Shown piece after piece: positions 21,275 through 29,259 of a DNA stretch of 64,000 bases (the first letter of the stretch is position 1; each line of letters begins with the position of its first letter). Below the pieces are notes generated by a model. That model was not told the origin of the DNA, did not search any database, and saw only the letters and a program-made list of their open reading frames with translations. Both the position numbers and the translations under genes were made by a program. This stretch comes from Micromonospora ureilytica. Lineage in GTDB: Bacteria > Actinomycetota > Actinomycetes > Mycobacteriales > Micromonosporaceae. The DNA lies in contig NZ_JADOTX010000001.1 in NCBI RefSeq assembly GCF_015751765.1, positions 558,001 through 622,000 of the forward strand, given 5' to 3'.

Positions 21275-22417
21275 ATGACTACCCAGGCTTCCGCGCCGCC
21301 CAGCACCAAGTCGCAGGCGCTGCGCTCGTACGACGTCGCCGACTTCCCGGCCCTCACCGGCCTGGAGGAGGAGTGGCGCTTCACCCCGCTCAAGCGCCTC
21401 CGCGGCCTGACCACCGAGGCGCCGGCCGCGACCGGCGCGGTCCGACACGAGTACGGTGACCTGCCCGAGGGCGTCGCCATCACCCGGGTCGGCCGTGACG
21501 ACGAGCGGGTCGGCAGCGTGCTGACCCCGGTGGACCGGGTCAGCGCGCTGGCCTACGGTGCCGCCGCGGACGTCCTGCTGCTGCGGGTGGCTCCCGACGT
21601 GGTGCTCGGCGAGGCGGTGCGTCTGCGGGTGGTCGGCGAGGGCGTCGAGCAGCCGTCGTTCGGTCACACCTTCGTCGAGGTGGGCCGGTTCGCCGAGGCG
21701 ACAGTGGTTCTGGAGCACGTCGGGTCGGCCACCCTGGCCGACAACGTCGAGGTGGCCGTGGCCGACGGCGCGAAGCTGACGCTGGTCACGGTCGCCGACT
21801 GGGCCGACGACGCGGTCCAGGCCCAGCACCTGAAGATCAAGCTGGGTCGGGACGCCAGGGTCATCCACATCCAGGTGTCCCTGGGTGGCGATCTGGTCCG
21901 GCAGTTCACCAGCGTGGAGTACGCCGGGCGCGGTGGCGAGGCCGAGCTGTACGGCGTCTACTTCGCCGACTCGGGTCAGCACCTGGAGCACCGGCAGCTG
22001 GTCGACCACAGCGTTCCGGACTGCCGCAGCTACGTCGGCTACCGGGGTGCCCTGCAGGGCGAGAGCGCGCACACCGTCTGGGTGGGCGACGTCCTCATCC
22101 GGGCCGAGGCGACCGGCACCGACACGTACGAGATCAACCGGAACCTGCTGCTCACCGACGGCGCGCGGGCGGACTCCGTACCCAATCTGGAGATCGAGAC
22201 CGGCGAGATCGCCGGCGCCGGCCACGCCAGCGCGACCGGCCGCTTCGATGACGAGCAGTTGTTCTACCTGATGGCCCGGGGAATTCCGGAGAGTGAGGCC
22301 CGCCGGCTGGTGGTCCGTGGCTTCTTCGCCGAGCTGATCAACAAGATTCCGGTGGAGTCGCTGCGCGAGAGCCTCGGCGACGCGATCGAGGCCCGGCTGA
22401 CCAAGGCGGGCGCTTGA
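21275..22417 (+). CDS. sufD: Fe-S cluster assembly protein SufD
   Basis: Paralogue of SufB that partners it and SufC in the scaffold complex. The 380-residue protein starts MTTQASAPPSTKSQALRSYDVADFPAL and ends with the family region SATGRFDDEQLFYLMARGIPESEARRLVVRGFFAELINK, parallel to the SufB tail. It follows sufB by 57 bp and overlaps the Rieske gene by four bases. Confidence 0.96.
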   Translation: MTTQASAPPSTKSQALRSYDVADFPALTGLEEEWRFTPLKRLRGLTTEAPAATGAVRHEYGDLPEGVAITRVGRDDERVGSVLTPVDRVSALAYGAAADVLLLRVAPDVVLGEAVRLRVVGEGVEQPSFGHTFVEVGRFAEATVVLEHVGSATLADNVEVAVADGAKLTLVTVADWADDAVQAQHLKIKLGRDARVIHIQVSLGGDLVRQFTSVEYAGRGGEAELYGVYFADSGQHLEHRQLVDHSVPDCRSYVGYRGALQGESAHTVWVGDVLIRAEATGTDTYEINRNLLLTDGARADSVPNLEIETGEIAGAGHASATGRFDDEQLFYLMARGIPESEARRLVVRGFFAELINKIPVESLRESLGDAIEARLTKAGA

Positions 22418-22743
22418 TGATCCGAATCTGCTCCACCGAGGACGTGCCGAAGGGCACCGCGATCAGCGCGGACGTCAACGGTACGCCGATCGCCCTGGTG
22501 CACGGCGAGGACGGCGGCTTCTACGCCGCGTACGACGAGTGCTCGCACGCCTCGGTCGCGCTCTCCGAGGGTGAGGTCGATGGCTGCACGCTCGAGTGTT
22601 GGCTGCACGGCTCGCGCTTCGACCTGCGCACCGGTGAGCCGACCGGCCTGCCCGCCACCGAACCCGTCCCCGTCTACCCCGTCGAAGTCCGCGACGGCGA
22701 CATCTACCTCAGCCTGACGCCGAGTAATGGAGTGACCCGATAA
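22414..22743 (+). CDS. Rieske [2Fe-2S] ferredoxin-like protein in suf operon
   Basis: A 109-residue Rieske-domain protein with the two ligand boxes CSHASVALSEG (Cys-x-His) and CWLHGSRFD (Cys-x2-His) at roughly residues 43-70, which bind a [2Fe-2S] cluster. It resembles small non-haem-iron oxygenase ferredoxin subunits. Placement between sufD and sufC is common in actinobacteria and suggests electron delivery or cluster transfer during assembly, though its exact role is not established to my knowledge. It overlaps both neighbours. Confidence 0.92.
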   Translation: MMIRICSTEDVPKGTAISADVNGTPIALVHGEDGGFYAAYDECSHASVALSEGEVDGCTLECWLHGSRFDLRTGEPTGLPATEPVPVYPVEVRDGDIYLSLTPSNGVTR

Positions 22744-23516
22744 TGAGCACCCTGGAGATCCGCGACCTGAAGGTGTCGGTCAAGCTGCCCGAGGGTGAGC
22801 TCAAGCCGATCCTGCATGGGGTAGACCTGGAGGTGAAATCCGGTCAAACCCACGCGATCATGGGGCCGAACGGTTCCGGCAAGTCCACCCTGGCGTACTC
22901 GATCGCCGGTCACCCCAAGTACGAGATCACCGGCGGCACGGTGACCCTCGACGGCGAGGACGTGCTGGCCATGACGGTCGACGAGCGCGCCCGCGCCGGC
23001 CTCTTCCTGGCCATGCAGTACCCGGTCGAGGTGCCCGGTGTCTCGGTGGCGAACTTCCTGCGGACCGCGAAGACCGCCATCGACGGCGAGGCGCCGAAGC
23101 TCCGTACCTGGGGCGGCGAGCTGCGCGGCGCGATGGAGCGCCTCCAGATGGACCCGGCGTTCGCCCAGCGCAACGTCAACGAGGGCTTCTCCGGTGGTGA
23201 GAAGAAGCGGCACGAGATCGTCCAGCTGGAGCTGCTCAAGCCGAAGATCGCGATCCTCGACGAGACCGACTCCGGTCTCGACGTGGACGCGCTGCGCGTG
23301 GTCAGCGAGGGCGTCAACCGGGTCCGCGACAACGGCGACACCGGCGTGCTGCTGATCACCCACTACACCCGGATCCTGCGCTACATCAAGCCGGACTTCG
23401 TGCACGTCTTCGTGGCCGGCCGGATCGTCGAGCAGGGCGGCCCGGAGCTGGCCGACAAGCTTGAGGCCGAGGGCTACGAGCGGTACGCCGCCGGGGCCGG
23501 CACGGCCAAGGCCTGA
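22743..23516 (+). CDS. sufC: Fe-S cluster assembly ATPase SufC
   Basis: ABC-type ATPase subunit of SufBC2D. The 257-residue protein has Walker A GPNGSGKST near residue 40, the Q-loop region MQYPVEVPGVSVANFLR, signature FSGGEKKRHEI, Walker B AILDETDSGLDVDAL and an H-switch in LLITHYTRIL. Translation begins one base into the end of the Rieske gene. No membrane segments, consistent with a soluble scaffold ATPase. Confidence 0.97.
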   Translation: MSTLEIRDLKVSVKLPEGELKPILHGVDLEVKSGQTHAIMGPNGSGKSTLAYSIAGHPKYEITGGTVTLDGEDVLAMTVDERARAGLFLAMQYPVEVPGVSVANFLRTAKTAIDGEAPKLRTWGGELRGAMERLQMDPAFAQRNVNEGFSGGEKKRHEIVQLELLKPKIAILDETDSGLDVDALRVVSEGVNRVRDNGDTGVLLITHYTRILRYIKPDFVHVFVAGRIVEQGGPELADKLEAEGYERYAAGAGTAKA

Positions 23517-23536
23517 GCGGGAGAGGCGCTGCCGAG

Positions 23537-24841
23537 ATGACCAGCATCGCGATCCCCTCGGGGATGCCGCAGTACGACGACGTGCCGCGTTTCGACGTGG
23601 CCCGGGTGCGCGCCGACTTCCCGATCCTCGATCGGGAGATCAACGGGCACCCGCTGGTCTACCTCGACAGCGCCAACACCTCGCACAAACCGCGCCAGGT
23701 GCTCGACGTGCTCGACGAGCACTACGCGCGGCACAACGCCAACGTGTCGCGTTCGGTGCACACCCTGGGCACCGAAGCCACCGAGGCGTACGAGGGGGCG
23801 CGGGCGAAGGTCGCCGCGTTCATTTCCGCGCCGAGCGTCGACGAGGTGGTGTTCACCAAGAACTCCACCGAGGCGATCAACATCGTGGCGTACGCCTTCT
23901 CGAACGCCTCGCTGCGCCCGGACGCCGACAGTCGTTTCCGGCTCGGTCCGGGCGATGAGGTGGTGATCTCCGAGATGGAGCACCACTCGAACATCGTCCC
24001 GTGGCAGCTGCTCTGCGAACGGACCGGCGCGACCCTGCGCTGGTTCCCGGTCACCGACCAGGGTCGGCTGGACGAGTCGGGCCTGGAGGATCTGGTCACC
24101 GAACGGACGAAGATCGTCTCGTTGGTGCACATGTCCAACATCCTCGGCACCGTCAACGCCACCTCCCGGATCACCGCGCGGGTCCGCGAGGTGGGCGCCC
24201 TGCTGCTGCTGGACTGCTCGCAGTCGGTGCCGCACCTGCCCATCGACGTGGTCGACCTGGACGCCGACTTCATCGTCTTCACCGGCCACAAGATGTGCGG
24301 TCCGACCGGAATCGGCGTGCTCTGGGGTCGGGGTGAGCTGCTGGCGGCCATGCCGCCGGTATTCGGCGGCGGCTCGATGATCGAGACGGTCACCATGGCC
24401 CGGTCCACGTTCGCCGCGCCGCCGGCCCGCTTCGAGGCGGGCACCCCGCCGATCGCCGAGGCTGTCGCGCTCGGCGCGGCGGTCGACTACCTGACCGGCA
24501 TCGGGATGCCGGCCATCCAGTGGCACGAGAAGGAGCTGACGGCGTACGCGCTGGACGCTCTCGGCTCGGTACCGGACCTGCGGATCTTCGGCCCGACCGT
24601 GCCGGTGGGCCGGGGCGGCACCATCTCGTTCGCGCTGGGTGACGTGCACCCGCACGACGTGGGGCAGGTGCTCGACTCGCTCGGCGTGCAGGTGCGGGTG
24701 GGTCACCACTGTGCCAAGCCGGTGTGCAGCCGGTTCGGCGTCCCGGCCATGACCCGGGCCTCGTTCTACCTCTACACCACCACCGAGGAGATCGACGCTC
24801 TGGTGGCAGGTCTGGAGCAGGTGCGGAAGGTGTTCGACTGA
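23537..24841 (+). CDS. sufS: Cysteine desulfurase SufS
   Basis: PLP enzyme that takes sulfur from cysteine for Fe-S cluster assembly. The 434-residue protein has YLDSANTSHKPRQVLD, the PLP-lysine motif FTGHKMCGPTGIGVLWG, and the catalytic cysteine in HHCAKPVCSRFGVPAMTRASFYLY. Class II (SufS/CsdA) features fit a partner SufU encoded next. The stop and the sufU start overlap as TGATG. Confidence 0.97.
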   Translation: MTSIAIPSGMPQYDDVPRFDVARVRADFPILDREINGHPLVYLDSANTSHKPRQVLDVLDEHYARHNANVSRSVHTLGTEATEAYEGARAKVAAFISAPSVDEVVFTKNSTEAINIVAYAFSNASLRPDADSRFRLGPGDEVVISEMEHHSNIVPWQLLCERTGATLRWFPVTDQGRLDESGLEDLVTERTKIVSLVHMSNILGTVNATSRITARVREVGALLLLDCSQSVPHLPIDVVDLDADFIVFTGHKMCGPTGIGVLWGRGELLAAMPPVFGGGSMIETVTMARSTFAAPPARFEAGTPPIAEAVALGAAVDYLTGIGMPAIQWHEKELTAYALDALGSVPDLRIFGPTVPVGRGGTISFALGDVHPHDVGQVLDSLGVQVRVGHHCAKPVCSRFGVPAMTRASFYLYTTTEEIDALVAGLEQVRKVFD

Positions 24842-25314
24842 TGCAGCTCGACCAGCTCTACCAGGAGATCATCCTGGACCACTACAAGCGCCCACACGGG
24901 CGTGGCCTACGCGACGCCGACGACCCGGGCGACCAGGTCGCGGAGGCGCACCACGTCAACCCCACCTGCGGTGACGAGGTCACCGTCCGGGTGGCCACCG
25001 ACGGCACGGTGCTGCACGACATCTCGTACGACGGGATGGGCTGTTCGATCAGCCAGGCCTCGGCGAGCGTGCTGCACGAGTTGCTGCGGGGTCGCGGCGC
25101 TGGGGAAGCATTCGAGGTGCACGAGGCGTTCGTGGAGTTGATGTCCGGCCGTGGTCAGGTCACGCCGGACGAGGACGTGCTCGGTGACGGGGTTGCTTTC
25201 GCGGGTGTGGCCCGTTACCCCGCCCGGGTCAAGTGCGCGCTGCTGCCGTGGATGGCGTTCAAGGACGCCGCGGCACGCGCCGGTGTGGGCGTGAGTCCGG
25301 AGGTGAAGGCGTGA
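24841..25314 (+). CDS. sufU: Zn-dependent sulfurtransferase SufU
   Basis: Accepts persulfide sulfur from SufS. The 157-residue protein begins MQLDQLYQEIILDHYKRPHG and contains the three conserved cysteine regions NPTCGDEV, DGMGCSISQASASV and RVKCALLPW that bind zinc and relay sulfur in SufU rather than acting as an IscU scaffold. Start ATG overlaps the sufS stop by one base. Confidence 0.96.
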   Translation: MQLDQLYQEIILDHYKRPHGRGLRDADDPGDQVAEAHHVNPTCGDEVTVRVATDGTVLHDISYDGMGCSISQASASVLHELLRGRGAGEAFEVHEAFVELMSGRGQVTPDEDVLGDGVAFAGVARYPARVKCALLPWMAFKDAAARAGVGVSPEVKA

Positions 25315-25381
25315 CGGTGCGTCAGCGAGCCAATGACACAGTGGTGCCCTGTGGCATCACACAGCGATGCGGAGGGACGGC

Positions 25382-25828
25382 ATGAGCGAGAACACCGCTA
25401 CCGAGGCGACGCCGGAGGCCGGTGACACCACAGTGGTGCCGCAGACCGACGCCGCGACGACCGATGGCACCGGTGACGCCGCCGCCCCTGCGGGCGGCGT
25501 CAGCAAGGCCATGATCGCCGACATCGAGGAGGCGATGAAGGACGTCGTCGACCCGGAGCTCGGCATCAACGTGGTCGACCTGGGCCTCGTGTACGGCGTA
25601 CACGTCGACGACGAGAACGTCGCCACCCTGGACATGACGCTCACCTCGGCGGCCTGCCCGCTGACCGACGTCATCGAGGACCAGACCCGGCAGGCGCTGA
25701 CCACCGGCCCCGGCGGCGGCCTGGTCAACGACATCCGGATCAACTGGGTGTGGCTCCCGCCGTGGGGGCCCGACAAGATCACTGACGAGGGTCGGGACCA
25801 GCTCCGTTCCCTCGGCTTCAACGTCTGA
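25382..25828 (+). CDS. sufT: SufT/MIP18-type Fe-S maturation factor (DUF59)
   Basis: A 148-residue protein with an N-terminal Ala/Thr-rich tail of about 45 residues and a DUF59 domain, DIEEAMKDVVDPELGINVVDLGLVYGV, LDMTLTSAACPLTDVIEDQ and NWVWLPPWGPDKIT. Members help insert Fe-S clusters into target proteins. ATG at 25382 lies five bases after GGAGGG (25371-25376). Last gene of the suf operon, closed by a hairpin. Confidence 0.93.
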   Translation: MSENTATEATPEAGDTTVVPQTDAATTDGTGDAAAPAGGVSKAMIADIEEAMKDVVDPELGINVVDLGLVYGVHVDDENVATLDMTLTSAACPLTDVIEDQTRQALTTGPGGGLVNDIRINWVWLPPWGPDKITDEGRDQLRSLGFNV

Positions 25829-25849
25829 CCCGACTTCGTCCCACAGTCG

Positions 25850-25883
25850 TCGAGCGCGGTGCCCGTTTGGGCGCCGCGCTCGA
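25850..25883 (+). terminator. Terminator of the suf operon
   Basis: TCGAGCGCGGTGCCC (25850-25864) pairs with GGGCGCCGCGCTCGA (25869-25883) over a GTTT loop with a single mismatch, followed by a T-rich TCTGTTGTG. It starts 21 bases after the sufT stop. Confidence 0.75.
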
Positions 25884-25912
25884 TCTGTTGTGCCTCGATG
25901 CGAATCAGTAGT

Positions 25913-25967
25913 GGAACGGATCGTTCCGGTCTGCTAGTCTGATTGCAGAACGGAGCGGAACATTCCG
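25913..25967 (+). promoter_or_regulatory. Promoter flanked by two operator-like palindromes
   Basis: GGAACGGATCGTTCC (25913-25927; arms GGAACG/CGTTCC) and CGGAACATTCCG (25956-25967), itself inside GAACGGA...TCCGTTC arms, flank a TAGTCT -10-like box (25935-25940). The layout fits double-operator repression, probably by a TetR-type regulator, of the downstream gene at 26023. No regulator gene lies next to it. Confidence 0.55.
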
Positions 25968-26022
25968 TTCGCAAGCGAGTGGGTTCGCTCGCTTGGCGGG
26001 GTCGGCGGAGAGGGTCGGGACA

Positions 26023-26631
26023 ATGGGTGAGATGGCAGCTGGACAGTGGCGGGTCGTGCTCGACGAGGCGTACAAGGCACTCCGGACGACCGCCGAGGGA
26101 ATCCCGGCCGACGCCTGGGACCTGCCCACCCCGTGCGAGCGGTGGACGGTCACGCAGGTGCTCCAGCACGCGACAGGTGACCAGACCGCCTTCGCGGCGG
26201 CGATCGTCGGCGGGGCGGGGCCGTCGGAGGACCCGTTCGCCCCCTCCGGTCGGATCGAGGGCGACAAGCTCAGCGGGCTGCGCGCCGCCCTCGACGCGTC
26301 TGCCCACGCCTGGGCGGGCGTCGCCGACGACGATCCGCAGGTACGGACGCCGCTACCCCAGGGTGCGCTGCCGGCCGAGGTGGGTGCCGTCGCGTGCGCC
26401 CTCGACGCGGCGGTGCACGCCTGGGACATCGCGGTGGCCACCGGTCAGCCGTCCCCGCTCCACGACGACCTGGCCCGCCCCCTGCTGGAGGTCGCCCGGC
26501 AGATCGTCGAGCCGTTGCGGAACTACGGCGCGTACGCCCCGGCGCTCGACGCCGGCGCGGAGGCCGACGACGTCAGCGCCCTGCTCTCCTACCTCGGCCG
26601 CGACCCCCGGTGGGCCGGCGTGCGGCTCTGA
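26023..26631 (+). CDS. TIGR03086/DinB-like metal-binding protein
   Basis: A 202-residue protein of the mycothiol-dependent-enzyme-like DinB four-helix fold. It has PTPCERWTVTQVLQHATGDQ (first metal-ligand histidine region) and ALDAAVHAWDIAVATGQP (later histidine), typical of TIGR03086 proteins that bind a divalent metal and may act with mycothiol. Substrate unknown. ATG at 26023 follows GGAGAGGG; an upstream in-frame start would add ten residues. Preceded by a palindrome-flanked promoter and followed by a strong hairpin, so it is a single-gene unit. Confidence 0.82.
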   Translation: MGEMAAGQWRVVLDEAYKALRTTAEGIPADAWDLPTPCERWTVTQVLQHATGDQTAFAAAIVGGAGPSEDPFAPSGRIEGDKLSGLRAALDASAHAWAGVADDDPQVRTPLPQGALPAEVGAVACALDAAVHAWDIAVATGQPSPLHDDLARPLLEVARQIVEPLRNYGAYAPALDAGAEADDVSALLSYLGRDPRWAGVRL

Positions 26632-26665
26632 TCGGTCAGTCGACCTGAGATCGCGCTCGATCATT

Positions 26666-26704
26666 GATGTAGTGGCCTCGGTGCGTTGCCGAGGCCACTA
26701 CATC
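26666..26704 (+). terminator. Perfect 16-bp hairpin after 26023 gene
   Basis: GATGTAGTGGCCTCGG (26666-26681) and CCGAGGCCACTACATC (26689-26704) form a perfect stem with a seven-base loop, 35 bases after the stop codon. It is followed by CTGGTT only, so termination is likely but not of the classic U-tract type. Confidence 0.7.
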
Positions 26705-26755
26705 CTGGTTCGAGCATGACCTTGGCGGCCGTGGGCACCCCAAACCCCGCTCCGG

Positions 26756-26881
26756 GTCCGTCCGGGGCGGGGTTCGTCGTCAAGATCCGCGCAGTTTCGG
26801 GGATGTTGCTGTCTCTGGCTTGTCGGAGGCAGCAACATCGGGGTAGTTGCGGAGATCTTGGCGCGGGGCGCGGGGCGCGGG
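26756..26881 (+). repeat. Palindromic intergenic element, copy 2
   Basis: Same element as at 17719-17901: shared flank GTCCGTCCGGGGCGGGG, core palindrome at 26781-26860 and three GCGCGGG heptamers at 26861-26881. The remainder of the 26632-27034 gap holds the upstream hairpin, further GC-rich degenerate heptamer-like sequence and no convincing gene. Confidence 0.85.
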
Positions 26882-27034
26882 GGCGCGAGAAATTCGGTGG
26901 CGGGGGCGCGGGTTTCGCGCGCAGGATGCGCGTGTGATTGAGGCGTACCCGATGCAGGTCCCTGTCCGTGCGGCGACTGCCGTGCGTCGACAGCGGCCGC
27001 TCCGGGGACGAGCCTCGACCCGCCACCGACGTCC

Positions 27035-27667
27035 GTGACCGGGGCGTTCCTCGCCGGCTTGGTCGCCGGCTACGGCGTCGCCATCCCGGTTGGCGCGATC
27101 GCGATCCTCATCCTGGGGCTCAGTGCCCGTACCTCGTTCCGGGTCGGTGCGGCCGCGGCGCTCGCCGTGGCGACGGCCGACGGGCTCTACGCGGCCGTTG
27201 CCGCGCTCGGCGGCGCTGGCCTGGCCGACGTCATCGCGCCGGTCGCCGGGCCGCTGCGGGTGGTCGCCGGCGTGGTCCTGTTGGGGCTCGCCGGGCACGG
27301 CCTCTGGCGGACGTGGTCCGCGCACCGCTCGCGGCGGCCGCCGACGGCACGCGCCGGTCGGGGCATGAGTACTCCGGGGCGGGCCTACGCGGCGCTGCTC
27401 GGGTTGACCCTGCTGAACCCGATGACGGTGCTCTACTTCACCGCGCTGGTGCTCGGCCGTCGGGACACGGCCGACTCGGGCATGCTCCCCGTGGCGCTGT
27501 TCGTGGCCGGTGTCTTCCTGGCGTCGGCGAGCTGGCAGTTGGTCATCGCCGGCGGTGGCACGGTGGTCGGTCGGGCGCTGACCGGGCCGCGTGGCCGGCT
27601 GGTCACCGGCCTGCTCTCCAGCGCGCTCATCGCCGCGCTGGCGGTGGCCGCGGTCCTGCCGGGCTAA
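27035..27667 (+). CDS. LysE family amino-acid exporter
   Basis: A 210-residue inner-membrane protein with about six hydrophobic helices. The N-terminal GLVAGYGVAIPVGAIAILILGLSART and the middle LLGLTLLNPMTVLYFTALVLG match LysE/RhtB transporters (the second holds the conserved NP motif). Such proteins export amino acids or analogues; the substrate cannot be read from sequence. GTG start at 27035 with no clear ribosome binding site. Confidence 0.88.
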   Translation: MTGAFLAGLVAGYGVAIPVGAIAILILGLSARTSFRVGAAAALAVATADGLYAAVAALGGAGLADVIAPVAGPLRVVAGVVLLGLAGHGLWRTWSAHRSRRPPTARAGRGMSTPGRAYAALLGLTLLNPMTVLYFTALVLGRRDTADSGMLPVALFVAGVFLASASWQLVIAGGGTVVGRALTGPRGRLVTGLLSSALIAALAVAAVLPG

Positions 27668-27730
27668 CCGTGCTGGATCCGCGTGCCGCCCGGGGGTCCG
27701 GACGGGCCCGCTGTGCCGTACGGTCGGGCG

Positions 27731-28378
27731 ATGACCAGTCGACCCGCAGCCGGCGGAGGCCGGTGGGTCGAGGTCGACCCGACCCGCGTCGGCCGCTGGG
27801 TGGAGGGCTTCGCCGACCGGCACGGCCCGCCCATCACCAGCGCGCGGGAGTACGGCCTGCTGCTCGCCGCCCCGGACGGGGCAACCGCTGAGCTGTACGC
27901 CCCACCGGGTGCGCCGGCCGGCGTGGATGTGGCCGGGTTCGTGGCCGCCGCCGTCATGCCCCGCCGGATCGGCCTGCTGCTGGCCCGCAAGGGCGCGGTG
28001 GCGATCGGGGTGGCCGCGGGCACCGACCTCGTCGTCTCCAAGGTGGACACCCGGTACGTGCAGGGGCGCACAGCGGCGGGGGGATGGTCGCAGCACCGGT
28101 TCGCCCGTCGGCGCGACAACCAGGCGAAGGCTGCGCTGGGTGACGCGGCGGACCTGGCCGTACGGCTGCTGTTGCCGGAGGCGGCGAAGCTCGCCGCGCT
28201 GGTCTGCGGCGGTGACCGGCGGGCGGTGGACGGGGTGCTGGCCGACCGGCGGTTGGCGCCGCTCCTGCCGTTGCGGGCGGAGCGGTTGCTCGACGTGCCG
28301 GAGCCCCGGCACGTGGTGCTGGTCGCGGCGGTGGGCGCGGCCCGGTCGGTGCGGATCCTGGTGCGTGACCCCGACTGA
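27731..28378 (+). CDS. acVLRF1-like peptidyl-tRNA hydrolase
   Basis: A 215-residue protein with the VLRF1 (Vms1-like release factor) signature QGRTAAGGWSQHRFARRR followed by DNQ near residues 112-132. In this family the glutamine-bearing loop hydrolyses peptidyl-tRNA on stalled ribosomes, an activity parallel to eukaryotic Vms1/ANKZF1; the actinobacterial group is called acVLRF1. The C-terminal part (RLAPLLPLRAERLLDVPEPRHVVL) also fits an eRF1-like fold. ATG at 27731 is chosen over an upstream in-frame start that adds 16 Pro/Gly-rich residues. Confidence 0.85.
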   Translation: MTSRPAAGGGRWVEVDPTRVGRWVEGFADRHGPPITSAREYGLLLAAPDGATAELYAPPGAPAGVDVAGFVAAAVMPRRIGLLLARKGAVAIGVAAGTDLVVSKVDTRYVQGRTAAGGWSQHRFARRRDNQAKAALGDAADLAVRLLLPEAAKLAALVCGGDRRAVDGVLADRRLAPLLPLRAERLLDVPEPRHVVLVAAVGAARSVRILVRDPD

Positions 28379-28473
28379 CCTCGGCGTTCGCCGGCGGTGT
28401 CGGAGGGGAGACGACGGCCACGCGAAACGGGGTTCCCGGCGTGCCGCCCGGCCGGTGGTCGGAGGATGGGCGC

Positions 28474-28773
28474 GTGGAGTTTCTGGTTGACATGGTGACG
28501 ACGGCGCCGCGGGGAACCTCGGACGACGGGGTCGCCGACATGCGCGGTCGTGAGGCGGCGCGTTCGGCCGAGCTGGCGGCGCAGGGCAGTCTCCTGCGGC
28601 TGTGGCGGCCACCGCTGGGGCCGGGGGAGTGGCGTACGTGGGGGCTGTTCCAGGCCGACGACGCCGATGAGTTGGAAGTCGTACTCGCGTCGATGCCGCT
28701 GCGCGCCTGGCGGCGCGAGACCGTGACGCCGTTGACGCCGCACCCGAACGACCCGGGTCAGCCGCCTCGCTGA
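28474..28773 (+). CDS. Muconolactone isomerase-like protein
   Basis: A 99-residue ferredoxin-fold protein starting MEFLVDMVTTAPRG, with REAARSAELAAQGSLLRLWRPP and SMPLRAWRRETVTPLTPHPND, the pattern of muconolactone delta-isomerase (CatC), which acts in the beta-ketoadipate pathway. No catA or catB is nearby, so the true substrate may differ. GTG at 28474 follows GGAGGA at 28461-28466. Confidence 0.82.
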   Translation: MEFLVDMVTTAPRGTSDDGVADMRGREAARSAELAAQGSLLRLWRPPLGPGEWRTWGLFQADDADELEVVLASMPLRAWRRETVTPLTPHPNDPGQPPR

Positions 28774-28837
28774 GTCTGGAAGGCTCGCCGGCCCGACAGG
28801 CACGCAACGGGGCACGTCCGTCAGCAGGGAGGTCATC

Positions 28838-29197
28838 ATGTCCGAGGCGCAGATTCTGCGTACCGTTCTCGACCGGTGGAAGTCTGCGGTCGACGCCCAC
28901 GAGCCCGATCGGGTCGCGGCGTGCTTCACGGACGACGCGATCTTCCAGGGGCTGCAGCCGTACACGGTCGGTCGTGCCGGCGTCGCCGCGTACTACGCCG
29001 GGCAGCCGCTCGGCCTGACCGCCGCGTACGGCATCCGGGAGATCCGCCGTCTGGCCGAGGACGTGATGCTCGGCTACCTGGAGGTGGAGTTCGGCTTCAC
29101 CGACCGTCCGGCCCTCATCGTCAACCTCGGTGTGCTCCTGCGGCGGGTCGACGGCGACTGGCTCATCGGCCACTACCAGGTCTCGCGGCTCACCTGA
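28838..29197 (+). CDS. SnoaL-like/NTF2-fold protein (SgcJ/EcaC type)
   Basis: A 119-residue single-domain protein of the NTF2-like superfamily: LDRWKSAVDAHEPDRVAACFTDDAIFQGLQPYTVGRAGVAAYYA followed by a beta-rich half ending VDGDWLIGHYQVSRLT. Relatives include polyketide cyclases and calcium/calmodulin-kinase-II-like domains, and many have no known reaction. ATG at 28838 is preceded by AGGGAGGT. It converges with the metallopeptidase gene across a symmetric terminator. Confidence 0.82.
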   Translation: MSEAQILRTVLDRWKSAVDAHEPDRVAACFTDDAIFQGLQPYTVGRAGVAAYYAGQPLGLTAAYGIREIRRLAEDVMLGYLEVEFGFTDRPALIVNLGVLLRRVDGDWLIGHYQVSRLT

Positions 29198-29212
29198 TCC
29201 GCCACGAATGAC

Positions 29213-29248
29213 GATCGTGGCAGGCCCACCGAGGGGCCTGCCACGATC
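29213..29248. terminator. Bidirectional terminator between convergent genes
   Basis: GATCGTGGCAGGCCC (29213-29227) and GGGCCTGCCACGATC (29234-29248) form a perfect 15-bp stem with a six-base loop, 15 bases after the SnoaL-like stop and 11 bases from the metallopeptidase stop. Its symmetry suits termination from both sides. Confidence 0.8.
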
Positions 29249-29259
29249 TCGGGGCGAGG

